Shown piece after piece: positions 1 to 11,841 of a stretch of DNA of 64,000 bases; the stretch's first letter is position 1, and each line of letters starts with the position of its first letter. Location of the stretch: positions 23,039 to 87,038 of the forward strand of contig NZ_BMYS01000015.1 in assembly GCF_014652395.1 (NCBI RefSeq). The letters run 5' to 3'. The notes beneath the pieces are model-generated. The model worked only from the letters and a program-made list of their open reading frames with translations. It did not search any database and was not told the DNA's origin. Made by a program: the position numbers and the translations under genes. The DNA comes from Advenella faeciporci. Its GTDB lineage: Bacteria > Pseudomonadota > Gammaproteobacteria > Burkholderiales > Burkholderiaceae_B.

Positions 1-1
1 A

Positions 2-604
2 GGGACCTTCGTTTATTTGCTGCGTTCTGCAGGCATTGTTGAACAAAATGCGCCAAAACGTTTCCTTAAAGTATTGAAAACGGTAGAGGTGAGCGAAGGC
101 GAAGGCGAAAATGCCAAATGGGCCCGCCTTGAGCCTTATGAAGGTTTTTCATTGGCTTTTTCTATCAATTTCCAGCATCCGGCCATTGACTCAACGGCCA
201 GTTTTGCCGAAGTGGATTTCGCTCGCGACTCTTATACCAAAGAAATTGCCCGCGCCCGTACTTTTGGTTTTGCCAGCGACGTTGAGGCTATGCGCTCTAT
301 TGGCCTGGCGCGTGGTGGTAGCCTTGATAATGCCATTGTCATGGATGATTATCGTATTCTCAATAGTGATGGCTTGCGTTACGATGATGAGTTCGTCAAA
401 CATAAAATCCTGGATGCCATCGGTGACCTTTACCTTATTGGCAAGCCGTTGCTGGCCCGCTATGTGGCCTGTAAGTCGGGTCATGGTCTTAATAACAAGC
501 TGTGCCGTGCCCTGCTGGCCCAGCAAGATGCCTGGGAAATCGTGACTTATGACTCTCAGGCAGCCGCGGCAGACGCTGTTGGCCGTGACTGGCGTCTGGC
601 TTAG
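2..604 (+). CDS. lpxC: UDP-3-O-acyl-N-acetylglucosamine deacetylase LpxC, 5' end missing
   Basis: LpxC is the zinc-dependent cytoplasmic deacetylase that commits UDP-acyl-GlcNAc to lipid A synthesis. The reading frame is open from base 2, so the gene starts outside the window. About 200 of the usual 300 or so residues are visible, covering the second domain. Family hallmarks can be read directly: RSAGIVEQN near the left edge, [20 protein letters not shown], the zinc-site stretch HKILDAIGD (zinc His and Asp plus the following conserved Asp) and SGHGLNNK with the catalytic His. The stop codon at 602-604 overlaps the stop of the convergent downstream gene by 4 bases. In related genomes lpxC closes the mra/fts division cluster, so that cluster probably lies to the left. 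Confidence 0.96.
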   Translation, partial: GTFVYLLRSAGIVEQNAPKRFLKVLKTVEVSEGEGENAKWARLEPYEGFSLAFSINFQHPAIDSTASFAEVDFARDSYTKEIARARTFGFASDVEAMRSIGLARGGSLDNAIVMDDYRILNSDGLRYDDEFVKHKILDAIGDLYLIGKPLLARYVACKSGHGLNNKLCRALLAQQDAWEIVTYDSQAAAADAVGRDWRLA

Positions 605-1104
605 GCTTTTCTTCGATTCAAAATTCGGGCAATGGCATCAGAAAATTCGCCTTCAGGCAGGGTTTTATGCAATTTATCAAAGGCATCCAGTGCAGATTGG
701 TTTAAAATAGCCCTGTTTTCAGTATGAGCCCGGGTCTCCGGTTCGGGTTTATACAGGTTTGCCTGTATCCTGATGCGAACTTCATTCACGTTCAAACCCT
801 GATTCATCAGGAGCTGGCTGATTCTTGGCGTAAGTTGGCGTATCTTTGCCGCGTAGGCGGCGCTGGGTACCGCAATGACCAGGGTTCCGTTATCAAACTT
901 CAGAATTTTACATGCCTGGGTGACCGGATCATGTAAACTAGCCAGAATTGTATTTTGTATGTCCAGGTAATAACTGGCCGTTTTAAGGATGTTTGCCTTT
1001 TGTTCATCATCCCTGAGCCAGCCCAGGGCAGTCTTTTCCCCATTGCTTTGTTGGTGATGGGTGGTATGGTTTTTGTTTTTATAATATTTACGAAACAGGG
1101 ACAT
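601..1104 (-). CDS. dciA: DciA/DUF721 family protein, predicted replicative helicase loader
   Basis: This 167-residue protein has a charged, His/Asn-rich N-terminus followed by a DUF721-type region (roughly residues 35-130). It contains a helix, the segment [19 protein letters not shown] and a run of short beta strands ([10 protein letters not shown]). DUF721 proteins of this kind are now called DciA, which loads the DnaB helicase in bacteria lacking the phage-derived loader DnaC. The position between lpxC and secA is typical for Betaproteobacteria and supports the call. It is convergent with lpxC (4-base stop overlap), and its start lies only 18 bases from the divergent peptidase gene, so promoters for one or both must lie inside coding sequence. 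Family assignment rests on length, context and pattern; the helicase-loading role is inferred from the family. Confidence 0.72.
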   Translation of the reverse strand: MSLFRKYYKNKNHTTHHQQSNGEKTALGWLRDDEQKANILKTASYYLDIQNTILASLHDPVTQACKILKFDNGTLVIAVPSAAYAAKIRQLTPRISQLLMNQGLNVNEVRIRIQANLYKPEPETRAHTENRAILNQSALDAFDKLHKTLPEGEFSDAIARILNRRKA

Positions 1105-1122
1105 AGACAGTAGATAGGTAAA

Positions 1123-2217
1123 ATGTTTAGAAAGCGTAAAAAAGATCTTTTTTTATCAGAAAGTTCATTTAAACACAGGCAGTCCAGCAAGAAAATCTGG
1201 ACATTCAGTATGTCAGTCTTGGTCTTGGGTATCGCGGTGGCCAGTGGGGCAATGCTAGAGCGATACTGGGGCGTTCAATCCCTCAACCAGGAAAATAATA
1301 GCCATTTGGCCACCAATGTGCAACCCTCAACCCGCGATGAGGCGCTTATCCGTAACAGTGTAAACTTCATGGCGACCCAGGTGGGTGAATTGCGTGCGCG
1401 CGTTGAAAGTCTTGAAAAACTGGGCACCCGGGTAGCCGGCACGGCAGGTTTGCTCAAATCCCCCGAGGCGGCGGCGATTCTTCCAACGGCCAAAGAGTCG
1501 GATGAATCTTTTTCCTTCGAGGAAGATTTGATTTCCAATGACACCATCATGTCAGCCGAAGAAATCGGTCGTGAGCTGGATATGCTCAAGCAACAAATTT
1601 CCATGCAAAATGATGGTTTCAGAACCATGGAGCTGCTGCTTAATACGCGTAACGCCGACCGCAGCCGCATCCCTTCGGCTTTGCCGGTATCCATGACGGC
1701 AGCCCGAATTTCATCCGCCTATGGCTGGCGCCGTCATCCGGTCAGTAAAAAATATCATTTGCACTCAGGCACCGATTTTGCGGCTCCAACCGGCACTCCC
1801 ATATATGCTGCCTCTGCCGGCATTGTCGTAGATGCCGGCTATAATGGTGCTTACGGTAATTCCATTGATGTGGATCACGGCAATGGCGTGGTAACCCGAT
1901 ATGCCCACGCTTCGAAACTGCTGGTAAAAAAAGGTGATCTGGTTTCCAAAAAACAAATTATTGGCCGGGTTGGCTCCACAGGGCGATCTACCGGTGCTCA
2001 TTTGCACTTCGAGGTCCGTGTCAATGACAATCCGGTTGATCCGCTCATGTTCCTGAAGCAAACCTCAACGAAGCCGGCAACGGCGGTTGCCGAGAACTCG
2101 TTGCTGGAAACGGTCAGCAAGGCAAGTGCGGCTGTTATTGGGGCACAACTGGGTTCGGGCGGAAAAGCTGGGGCCAGTTTGCCTTCTGGCGTTACAAGTG
2201 GAACCGGTATGCGTTAA
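1123..2217 (+). CDS. M23 family metallopeptidase, membrane-anchored
   Basis: This is a predicted murein endopeptidase or an endopeptidase-like regulator acting in the periplasm. A basic cytoplasmic N-terminus of about 28 residues precedes one hydrophobic segment (residues 30-48), giving an N-in anchor. A helical region of about 120 residues follows and may form a coiled coil. The LytM domain spans about residues 185-310: His214 and Asp218 sit in the HxxxD motif, and His293/His295 in HLHFE, so the zinc-binding set appears complete and the enzyme could be active. A low-complexity Ala/Gly/Ser tail ends the protein. It lies between dciA and secA, as in many Burkholderiales. No terminator is visible before secA 93 bases downstream, so co-transcription is possible. 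Confidence 0.9.
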   Translation: MFRKRKKDLFLSESSFKHRQSSKKIWTFSMSVLVLGIAVASGAMLERYWGVQSLNQENNSHLATNVQPSTRDEALIRNSVNFMATQVGELRARVESLEKLGTRVAGTAGLLKSPEAAAILPTAKESDESFSFEEDLISNDTIMSAEEIGRELDMLKQQISMQNDGFRTMELLLNTRNADRSRIPSALPVSMTAARISSAYGWRRHPVSKKYHLHSGTDFAAPTGTPIYAASAGIVVDAGYNGAYGNSIDVDHGNGVVTRYAHASKLLVKKGDLVSKKQIIGRVGSTGRSTGAHLHFEVRVNDNPVDPLMFLKQTSTKPATAVAENSLLETVSKASAAVIGAQLGSGGKAGASLPSGVTSGTGMR

Positions 2218-2310
2218 ACTACTGGCTTAGAGTAAAATTTTGACTAACCACATTGGACCGGTTTGGCGGGCAGCGCCTGCGAAAATCCAAGCTTATATTG
2301 CAAAATAAGA

Positions 2311-5058
<2,748 letters not shown>

Positions 5059-5078
5059 CACATTTGTGAAGGAAAAAA

Positions 5079-5115
5079 GGCTGAATACCGGATTCAACGG
5101 TATTCAGCCTTTTTT
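5079..5115. terminator. Bidirectional intrinsic terminator between secA and mgtE
   Basis: A perfect 12-bp stem (GGCTGAATACCG, 7-base loop, CGGTATTCAGCC) is followed by six T on the plus strand. It is preceded by six A, which supply the U-run on the minus strand. It lies between the convergent stops of secA and mgtE; the T-run overlaps the first bases of the mgtE stop codon region. Confidence 0.92.
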
Positions 5116-6601
5116 ACAGCAGGAAGATGCTGGCAAGTCCCAGAAAAATGAAAAATCCTAAAGAGTCGGTTGCGAAAGTCAACATGACAGATGAGCCCAC
5201 GGCCGGGTCTTTGCCAAATTTATCGCGAACAATAGGGATCAGGACACCCAGTACGGCACCTATGAGCATATTGCTTACCATGGCTGCTGCCATGACCAGG
5301 GCAATTTTGAGTGAGCCTGAAAAAGCCCAGGAAAAACCTGCGGCAACAATGCTACCAAGAAATCCAACTAAAAATGTAACGATACATTCCCTTTGAAGCA
5401 GGGAACGGAAATTTTTTGAGGTAATGCGCCCTACCGCAAGGGCACGGATGACCAGGATCATTGTCTGATTGCCCGAGTTGCCGCCAATGCCCGCCACAAT
5501 TGACATCAGGAAAGCCAGAATAACAATGTGGCTTACGGTGCCTTCAAACTGTGAGGCAATGACCGAGGCCGTTGCGGCCGTACATAAATTGATCAATAGC
5601 CAGGGTGCGCGGTTTTTGATGGCCTTGACGGCCGGTGCGAATATATCTTCTTCATGCAGACCGGCACGGGACAAATCTTGCTCCTGGGAGTCTTCACGAA
5701 TGACATCCACGACTTCGGCAATGGTTACCCGGCCAATCAGCCGGTTTTGCTTGTCAATAACCGGTGCGGAAACCAGATCATAACGCTCAAAAGCCAAAGC
5801 CGCTTCGGCGTCATCTTCATTTGGCTTGAGGGAAAGATAGTCTGTTTTCATGACATCTTTTACTACGGTTTCTGGGTCGTTGACCAAGAGCTGGGAAATG
5901 CTTAAAACCCCCTGGAAACGATCCTGACGGTCTACCACAAAGATCTGGTCGGTATGGTCTGGCAGATTTTCCAGGCGTCGGAGATAGCGAAGGACGACTT
6001 CCAGGCTGACATCTTCACGGACCCGTACCATTTCGAAGTCCATGATGGCGCCAACAGTGCCCTCAGGATAACCCATGGCTTCAAGCAGTTGTGCCCGTTC
6101 TTCATTGGTCAGGCCTTTTTGGACTTCGGCCACAATATCGGCAGGAAGGTCGGGAGCCAGATCGGCCAGCTCATCGGCGCCAAGGTCTTCGGTTGCGGCC
6201 AGAAGATCTTCGCGGTTCATGGATGAGATCAGGTCTTCACGAACCCAGTCATTGACTTCAAGAAGAATATCACCATCATACTTGGCATTCACCAGGCCCC
6301 AGATCAGGCGACGCTGTTCAGACGGTAACGATTCAAGAATAAAGGCAATGTCTGCCGGGTGCATCTGGTTGAGCAAGTGTTCAAGCTCGACCTCATGCTG
6401 GCGCTTCAGTAACCCTTCAATAATGGGTGCCTGTTCATCGCCTTCTTCCTGGCGGCGGACCAGGTTTTCCACCACTTCATGCTTTTTGAGCAACTCCTGT
6501 ATTCTTTCGAGTGCAAGTTGCGCGTCCTCGGTATCCAGTCTTCGGGGTATCGTGACGACAATGGCTTCGGGGGTTTCTGTTCTTTTGTTGTTACTATTCA
6601 T
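5114..6601 (-). CDS. mgtE: Magnesium transporter MgtE
   Basis: MgtE is an inner-membrane Mg2+ channel gated by its cytoplasmic magnesium sensor. The 495-residue protein shows the family order: an acidic helical N domain (residues 30-160, with LLNQMHPADIAFILESLP), a pair of CBS domains (about 165-290), and a C-terminal pore domain of five membrane segments (about 315-495, including GIGGNSGNQTMILVIRALAVG). It starts with ATG at 6601, two bases after the suhB stop codon, so the two genes are probably co-transcribed and may be translationally coupled. No magnesium riboswitch can sit directly upstream because suhB occupies that space. Confidence 0.95.
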   Translation of the reverse strand: MNSNNKRTETPEAIVVTIPRRLDTEDAQLALERIQELLKKHEVVENLVRRQEEGDEQAPIIEGLLKRQHEVELEHLLNQMHPADIAFILESLPSEQRRLIWGLVNAKYDGDILLEVNDWVREDLISSMNREDLLAATEDLGADELADLAPDLPADIVAEVQKGLTNEERAQLLEAMGYPEGTVGAIMDFEMVRVREDVSLEVVLRYLRRLENLPDHTDQIFVVDRQDRFQGVLSISQLLVNDPETVVKDVMKTDYLSLKPNEDDAEAALAFERYDLVSAPVIDKQNRLIGRVTIAEVVDVIREDSQEQDLSRAGLHEEDIFAPAVKAIKNRAPWLLINLCTAATASVIASQFEGTVSHIVILAFLMSIVAGIGGNSGNQTMILVIRALAVGRITSKNFRSLLQRECIVTFLVGFLGSIVAAGFSWAFSGSLKIALVMAAAMVSNMLIGAVLGVLIPIVRDKFGKDPAVGSSVMLTFATDSLGFFIFLGLASIFLL

Positions 6602-6603
6602 AC

Positions 6604-7473
6604 TTATTCTTTTTTAATAACGGGTGCAGTCAGGTGTGGCTTGAGCATAGCCATGAGTTCGGGGAAAACCTGCTGGTTGGCGGCGGCAACATAACCTTTG
6701 ATAGGCCAGGGATCCATGCCATACATGTCTTCAGCCTGTCCGCCGGCTTCTCGCACGAGCAGGGTGCCTGCAGCAACGTCCCAGGGAGCCAGGCCCATTT
6801 CCCAATAAGCATCGAAACGGCCGCAGGCAATCCAGGCAAGATCAAGGGCGGCAGCGCCAAGGCGACGGATCCCCCGCGTGGTGTGCAGGGCGGACTCAAA
6901 GGTGGGCATGTATTGATCCGCAAAAGAAAAATCACGAAATGGTACGCCCGTGCCAAGAAGAGAGTCGGACAATGATTGTGAGGTTGAACAGTAAATCCGT
7001 TCACCGTTAAGGCGTGAACCTTCCTGATAAATGGCGGTGAACAATTCTTCTCTGCAAGGATCGTATACAACCGAGACAACCGGTGTGTCACGTGTCAATA
7101 CAGGAGTGTCTGGCAGGAGTTGTGTACCAGCATGGGCAATTAAGCCCAGTGAGACGGCATAATGGGGAATCCCGTGCAGGAAATTGGTGGTGCCATCAAG
7201 AGGATCAATATACCAGGTGGCGCTGCCCGTTGGTTGGCCGCCGGTTTCTTCGGCCACAATACCAAACTCAGGGGTAATGTGGGTAAGGTGCTCCAGAATT
7301 GCGGTTTCGGCTTCACGGTCTGCCTGGGAAACCAGGTCATTGCGTGATTTATGATCGATGATCAGCTCTGACCTGTCATGGGCGTAGGCCTGTAAAATTG
7401 CTGCTGCGGCATGTGCTGCGGTAATACCTGCTTCCAATGCTCTGCTAAAATCCAAATGGTTTTTTGTTAACAT
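6604..7473 (-). CDS. suhB: Inositol monophosphatase family protein (SuhB type)
   Basis: This is a Mg2+-dependent phosphomonoesterase; in enteric bacteria SuhB also acts as a transcription antitermination factor with NusA. The metal-binding motifs are present: EETGG, WYIDPLDGTTNFLHGIPHY and the C-terminal WDVAAGTLLVREAGG. I chose ATG at 7473 (289 residues, MLTKNHLDFS); a TTG six codons upstream in the same frame is possible but less likely. The gene is divergent from the mnmC-like gene across about 110 bases and leads into mgtE. One unusual feature is an insertion-like stretch, AHAGTQLLPDTPVLTRDTP, between the first metal site and VVYDP. The family call is secure; the regulatory role is not demonstrated here. 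Confidence 0.88.
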   Translation of the reverse strand: MLTKNHLDFSRALEAGITAAHAAAAILQAYAHDRSELIIDHKSRNDLVSQADREAETAILEHLTHITPEFGIVAEETGGQPTGSATWYIDPLDGTTNFLHGIPHYAVSLGLIAHAGTQLLPDTPVLTRDTPVVSVVYDPCREELFTAIYQEGSRLNGERIYCSTSQSLSDSLLGTGVPFRDFSFADQYMPTFESALHTTRGIRRLGAAALDLAWIACGRFDAYWEMGLAPWDVAAGTLLVREAGGQAEDMYGMDPWPIKGYVAAANQQVFPELMAMLKPHLTAPVIKKE

Positions 7474-7581
7474 CGTAAATCGTCCATTCAAGTCCTTATA
7501 AACAGGAATTATACACAGGAGTGACCCCAGGGTCTCTGGCTCCTGAAACTTAAATTTTGATTTGCCCGAACGCTTTCTTTC

Positions 7582-9471
7582 ATGTCTTCCACGTATCCTG
7601 TTTTATATCCTGCCAGCCTTGTCACACAAGCCAATGGCTTCATTTTGTCCGGCACGGAACATCCCGTTTCGGCCACGGCAGAAAGTTTTTTCGAGCTTGA
7701 CGCATGGTATTCAACTTTCGTGTCATCTTGTTTGCAATGGAAGGGCAAGGTGCGTTATACCATTGCCCTGAATGGTACGCGTTTTGCCATGCATCTGTTC
7801 CTGTTGCGTAAATACTGGCAAAGAAGTCCATCACCCTGCCAGCGTTTGCACCTGGTGGTGTTCGAGGAGCAGCCGCTTTCCCGTGAGGATTTTGTAAAAA
7901 TGGGTGCGCGTCTTTTTCCCGGGTGTTTGCAGGAGCAAGTCAATCAGCTGGCCAGTCACTGGCCTTGTGTGTTGCCGGGCATGCATCGCATTGACCTGGA
8001 CGGGGGCCGCCTGACCATCACGCTGGCGTACGGTGAAAAACGGCGGATGCTGAAAAATATTCATGCGTCTATTGACGCCTATATCCTGGCAGACAGTTGC
8101 GGTCCAGCCGTACTTGTGCAAGAAAGCTACGGGGATTGGTTGCGGTATGCCTCGCCACAGGTTTGTGTTATAAGCCGTGCCCAGGATGAAAGTCTCTTGA
8201 GACAGGCCCTGAAAACAGAAGGTCTGGTTACAGGAGAAGCCAGCGTCAGTGAAGAAGGCAAATATCTGGCCCTGCAGGCGCGTTCTGGCAGGCCAATGCC
8301 GGTTTACAGGGCGGACCAGGACAGAACCGCCCTGGTGATAGGGGGTGGTCTGGCCGGCTCAGGGGTGGCGCATGCCCTGGCCCTTCGCGGCTGGCAGGTC
8401 AAGGTTTTTGATCCGGCTTTTGCGCATGGCAAGTCGGCAGGGCAGCAGGGTCATATTGCCGCTGCCCTTACACCGCTGGTTTCCATTGATGATAACTTTC
8501 GCTCCCGCTTAAGTCGAGCCGGTACTTTAAGGGCTCATGCCCGATGGCGGGATTTCCCGGCATCGGCCATTCCTGCCCGATGTGGCACACTGGAGTTAAG
8601 CCGTAATAAAGGCCATGCCAAGGATTTGACCGAGGCCGTCAAGGCCATGCAATTTCCCGGGCAATGGGTTCGCAATGTCGATCCAGTCGAGGCTTCGGCA
8701 CTGGCGGGTATGCACATAGACAGAGAGGGCGCCTATTTTTCTGCCGGAATGCTGGTTAATCCGGAGGGTCTCATCAGGACCTTGCTGGACAGTGAGGCGA
8801 TTGAGTGCCTGGCTGCCAGGGTTGCGTTTTTATTGCGTAATGAGCAAACCCGGCAATGGGAGCTTCTGGGGGCCGATGGCAATGTACTGGCTCGTGGACA
8901 TACGGTTATTGTGGCTTGCGGTTTGCAAACCCTTCCTCTTATGCAGGAAAGCGGCCTGATGCTGCAAACCCGCCGCTCGGGTGAGGTGGTACCGGCCATT
9001 CCCAAGCTGCACTCCCTTCATCCCATGGGGGGAGAGGTCATGCATGTGCCAGCCGGGCTTGTGAATGGGGGCCCCCGTTGCATTATTGGTGGTGAGGGTT
9101 ATTTTTTGCCGCCGGTCAACAATTTTTGTGTCATGGGCAGTACTTATATGCATAATCAATTGGTGCCCTGTACAAGTAAAAAAGGACAGGAATCCATTTT
9201 ATCCAAAATGCCGGTGGCGCTTTCTGCCGATCTTGAAAAAGCGGTCCAGAACAACGAAATAAGCGGATGGGCAGGCATGCGGGCTGTTATGCAGGGGCGC
9301 TTGCCGGTTATCGGGCAACTTGAGCATGCCGAAGGCGTGTGGATTGCTGCTGCCTATGCCTCTCACGGTCTTACATGGTCCAGTTTGGCCGGGGATGTGA
9401 TTGGTGCCCGGCTGGAAGGCGAGCCGGTTCCGCTGGAGCGCGATTTGCAGAAATCGATTTCCCCGCGCTAG
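7582..9471 (+). CDS. mnmC: MnmC-like bifunctional tRNA-modification protein with a degenerate methyltransferase half
   Basis: MnmC finishes mnm5s2U at the wobble position of some tRNAs: a C-terminal FAD domain converts cmnm5 to nm5, and an N-terminal SAM domain methylates it. The 629-residue length and domain order match. The FAD half (about 248-625) is intact, with GGGLAG at 254-259 and the C-terminal GMRAVMQGRLPVIGQ and SHGLTWSSLAGD segments. The N-terminal half (1-245) is still recognisable by LHLVVFEEQPLSREDF, LPGMHRIDLDGGRLTITLAYG and the spacing of conserved hydrophobics. However, the SAM loop normally reading SGFGTGLNF is ALNGTRFAMHLF (about 62-73), and the active-site stretch normally reading FLDGFAPxxNPxMW is ILADSCGPAVLVQE (about 168-181). 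Methyl transfer is therefore probably lost. The frame has no internal stop or shift. Confidence 0.78.
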   Translation: MSSTYPVLYPASLVTQANGFILSGTEHPVSATAESFFELDAWYSTFVSSCLQWKGKVRYTIALNGTRFAMHLFLLRKYWQRSPSPCQRLHLVVFEEQPLSREDFVKMGARLFPGCLQEQVNQLASHWPCVLPGMHRIDLDGGRLTITLAYGEKRRMLKNIHASIDAYILADSCGPAVLVQESYGDWLRYASPQVCVISRAQDESLLRQALKTEGLVTGEASVSEEGKYLALQARSGRPMPVYRADQDRTALVIGGGLAGSGVAHALALRGWQVKVFDPAFAHGKSAGQQGHIAAALTPLVSIDDNFRSRLSRAGTLRAHARWRDFPASAIPARCGTLELSRNKGHAKDLTEAVKAMQFPGQWVRNVDPVEASALAGMHIDREGAYFSAGMLVNPEGLIRTLLDSEAIECLAARVAFLLRNEQTRQWELLGADGNVLARGHTVIVACGLQTLPLMQESGLMLQTRRSGEVVPAIPKLHSLHPMGGEVMHVPAGLVNGGPRCIIGGEGYFLPPVNNFCVMGSTYMHNQLVPCTSKKGQESILSKMPVALSADLEKAVQNNEISGWAGMRAVMQGRLPVIGQLEHAEGVWIAAAYASHGLTWSSLAGDVIGARLEGEPVPLERDLQKSISPR

Positions 9472-9596
9472 TCTTGCAATATCTTTTGTATTTGCCGATT
9501 TAAACGTGAAATAAGCGATATATAAGGTGAATTTTCTGTTAAATCCGTGTTTTGATTTTAATTTTGGTGTAAATGAGTCAGAATAATACATTTTAT

Positions 9597-9621
9597 AGTG
9601 TGACCGTTTTGGCGCCACACT
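9597..9621. promoter_or_regulatory. Inverted repeat in the gap before the GH31-like gene
   Basis: The 176-base gap 9472-9647 is AT-rich and holds an inverted repeat AGTGTG-13-CACACT at 9597-9621, about 26 bases before the GTG start. A regulator site or the 5' leader stem of the next gene are both possible. No convincing promoter pair or terminator was found in this gap. Confidence 0.3.
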
Positions 9622-9647
9622 AAGCGCAACACTTAAAAAGAACTTAC

Positions 9648-11840
9648 GTGATCCAGCTTGATAATCTAGAACTTGTATCCGCACATTCAGCACATGCCGT
9701 TTTTGAAATGGATTCGGGCCTGAGCCTTCGCATAGAAGCACATGCACCGGGTGTATTTCGTTTGCGATGTGGTCCAGCCGCTAAACTGGACGATGAAAAA
9801 CTGAATGCGCGCGCCAGGGCTCGTCAGGAGTTGTTGTTGGCCAGGCCCGAGGCAATTGGTGAAATGAGCACCGAGTCTCTCGTACGGGATAGTGGCTGGC
9901 GTTTTGTCCAGGGTGACATTACGCTGGAAATGCATGCCCGGCCATTCCGGCTGGCCCTGTACCGCAATGGACAGCTTTTATTAAGTACAGATAGTCAATT
10001 CGTCAGCCCTTTTGTGGCCGAAGTCCAGAATGACCAGCCAGAAAGCTGGGGGCTTATGCTGGGCCTGCCTGACAATACACCGGTTTACGGCCTGGGTGAA
10101 ACCATTGGCGATTTCAATCGTCGCGGCCAGGAAGTCGTTTCCGATTTACCCGGCTTCAATTATTTGCCGTTGGCCTGGAGTCCTCAAGGCTGGGGTGTTT
10201 ATGTCAACACCCTGAGCCGGGTCCTGCATGCACCCGGTATACCAGACGAGCCTGATACCTATCAACTGTTTGTTGAAGATGGTGTCTTTGACCTGTTTTT
10301 ATTTGCCAGTGAGCCCGCTGAAATCTTCAATCAATATTCCGCCCTTACCGGTCGCGCGGGTCAGCCTCCACTTTGGGCCATGGGTGCCTGGCTGGTCCAG
10401 CAAAAGGGCCAGGACATTAATGAAATAAGTAATCTGGCTAAAGCGCTGCGTGAGCAGGGTCTGCCACTGGATGCCCTCAGACTTGGCAATCCATCCCTGA
10501 TCCAGTTTCAACCGGACAGGCAGGCGCTGGAATTGGATGTATCACGGCTTGACGATGCAAGGCGTTATTTTGCCCAGCTGGCCGAAGAGCAATGGTATGC
10601 CTGTGTAACGACTTTTCCGGGCGTTTTGTCCAATACGCCTTTGTTTGCAGACCTTGAAGATCGTGGCTGGCTGCTTTGCAATGAAGAAGGGCTGGCACAG
10701 GTTTTTGACGGCGTTCCGGCAACAGGCGGACAGTCTTTTGGCCTGCTGGATTTAACCTATAAAGACGCTTTCCTTTTCTGGCAAGAACGACATGCGCAGC
10801 TCATTGAAGAGGGTGCCAGCGCCATTGAGTGCAAACTGCCCGTGGAACTGCCTGATTCGGTCAGCGCCCGAAACGGGGAGTCGGGTCCGCTTTTGCGTAC
10901 GCTTTATCCCCTGTTGCTGAAAAATGCCCTGTTTGAGGCTGTGTCACGCAACAAGATACCTGCGGAAGGGGTGGTGTTAAGTGACAGTCTTGGCCTGGGT
11001 TCGCAGCGAACGCCCTGGAAGCAGTTGGAATGCACCGGCAATGACTGGGACGCCATGAGCCAGGTTTTACGCAGTGCCTTGTCGGTTCAGGCCAGCGGTA
11101 TTGTGACTCAGGTGCATGACATTGGCAATCCGGACGGCTTGTCAGGTCCTGTTGATCCTGAATGGTACTTGCGTTATTTGGGGCTGTCGGTGTTTTCTGC
11201 CGGCTTCGCCTTGCATGCAAACCCGGCGCTATTGCCAACGGCTTTCGATGAAAAAACGCAGTCACAAATCAACACCCTGCTTGAGTTGCGTTACCGGCTT
11301 ATTCCCTACGTGCTTGGCATTATAGAAGACTCGGTAAGAACAGGTCTGCCGGTCCAGCGCATGATGGCGCTGGCTTTTCCTAACGATGCAAGAGCGCAGG
11401 AATTTGATACCCAATTTCTGTTTGGTCCCGCCTTGCTGGTGGCACCGATACTGGAACCGGGTGGGCAGGTTGTTGTTTATTTGCCTGAGGGCGAAGCATG
11501 GTGGGATCTGAATACCGGCTGGCGTTATGAAGGCGGCCAATCCATCAGTCTAGCGTGTGCACTTGATTCCGTGCCCGTGTTTGGGCGTGAAGGACATATG
11601 CTATGCCTGGGTCCTGTGCTTAAACATTTGGGCGAATTCAATACGGCCAGAATCCTGGATGAGGTATGGATGTTTGGCATGCCGTTACATAATCCGGTTG
11701 TGATGCGTAATAAAATCCGTGTCATGCAAATGCAAGGATCCAGTTACATCAAAGGTCTCGAGGGGCTGCGTATTTTGCAATCAGAAGGACTTGAAGTAAA
11801 ACGTCGCGGTGCTGAGGTGCGCATCTCACGGGAGCGATAG
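9648..11840 (+). CDS. GH31-family glycosidase-like protein lacking both catalytic aspartates
   Basis: Family GH31 enzymes are alpha-glucosidases and alpha-xylosidases that use two Asp residues in a TIM barrel. The 730-residue protein aligns in order with that architecture: an N-terminal beta-sandwich (1-235, with PVYGLGETIGDFNRRG), the barrel starting PPLWAMGAWL (about 240), and C-terminal sheet domains (LFGPALLVAPILEPG, VYLPEGEAWWDLNTG). In the barrel the nucleophile motif normally reading FKTDFGE is IECKLPV, with Lys396 at the Asp position. The acid/base motif normally reading HWGGD is KQLEC, with Cys462 at the Asp position. The later HDIGG is kept as HDIGN. No signal peptide is present. 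Start is GTG at 9648. The next gene begins after a one-base gap. It is probably not a hydrolase; a binding or structural role is a guess. Confidence 0.75.
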   Translation: MIQLDNLELVSAHSAHAVFEMDSGLSLRIEAHAPGVFRLRCGPAAKLDDEKLNARARARQELLLARPEAIGEMSTESLVRDSGWRFVQGDITLEMHARPFRLALYRNGQLLLSTDSQFVSPFVAEVQNDQPESWGLMLGLPDNTPVYGLGETIGDFNRRGQEVVSDLPGFNYLPLAWSPQGWGVYVNTLSRVLHAPGIPDEPDTYQLFVEDGVFDLFLFASEPAEIFNQYSALTGRAGQPPLWAMGAWLVQQKGQDINEISNLAKALREQGLPLDALRLGNPSLIQFQPDRQALELDVSRLDDARRYFAQLAEEQWYACVTTFPGVLSNTPLFADLEDRGWLLCNEEGLAQVFDGVPATGGQSFGLLDLTYKDAFLFWQERHAQLIEEGASAIECKLPVELPDSVSARNGESGPLLRTLYPLLLKNALFEAVSRNKIPAEGVVLSDSLGLGSQRTPWKQLECTGNDWDAMSQVLRSALSVQASGIVTQVHDIGNPDGLSGPVDPEWYLRYLGLSVFSAGFALHANPALLPTAFDEKTQSQINTLLELRYRLIPYVLGIIEDSVRTGLPVQRMMALAFPNDARAQEFDTQFLFGPALLVAPILEPGGQVVVYLPEGEAWWDLNTGWRYEGGQSISLACALDSVPVFGREGHMLCLGPVLKHLGEFNTARILDEVWMFGMPLHNPVVMRNKIRVMQMQGSSYIKGLEGLRILQSEGLEVKRRGAEVRISRER

Positions 11841-11841
11841 G

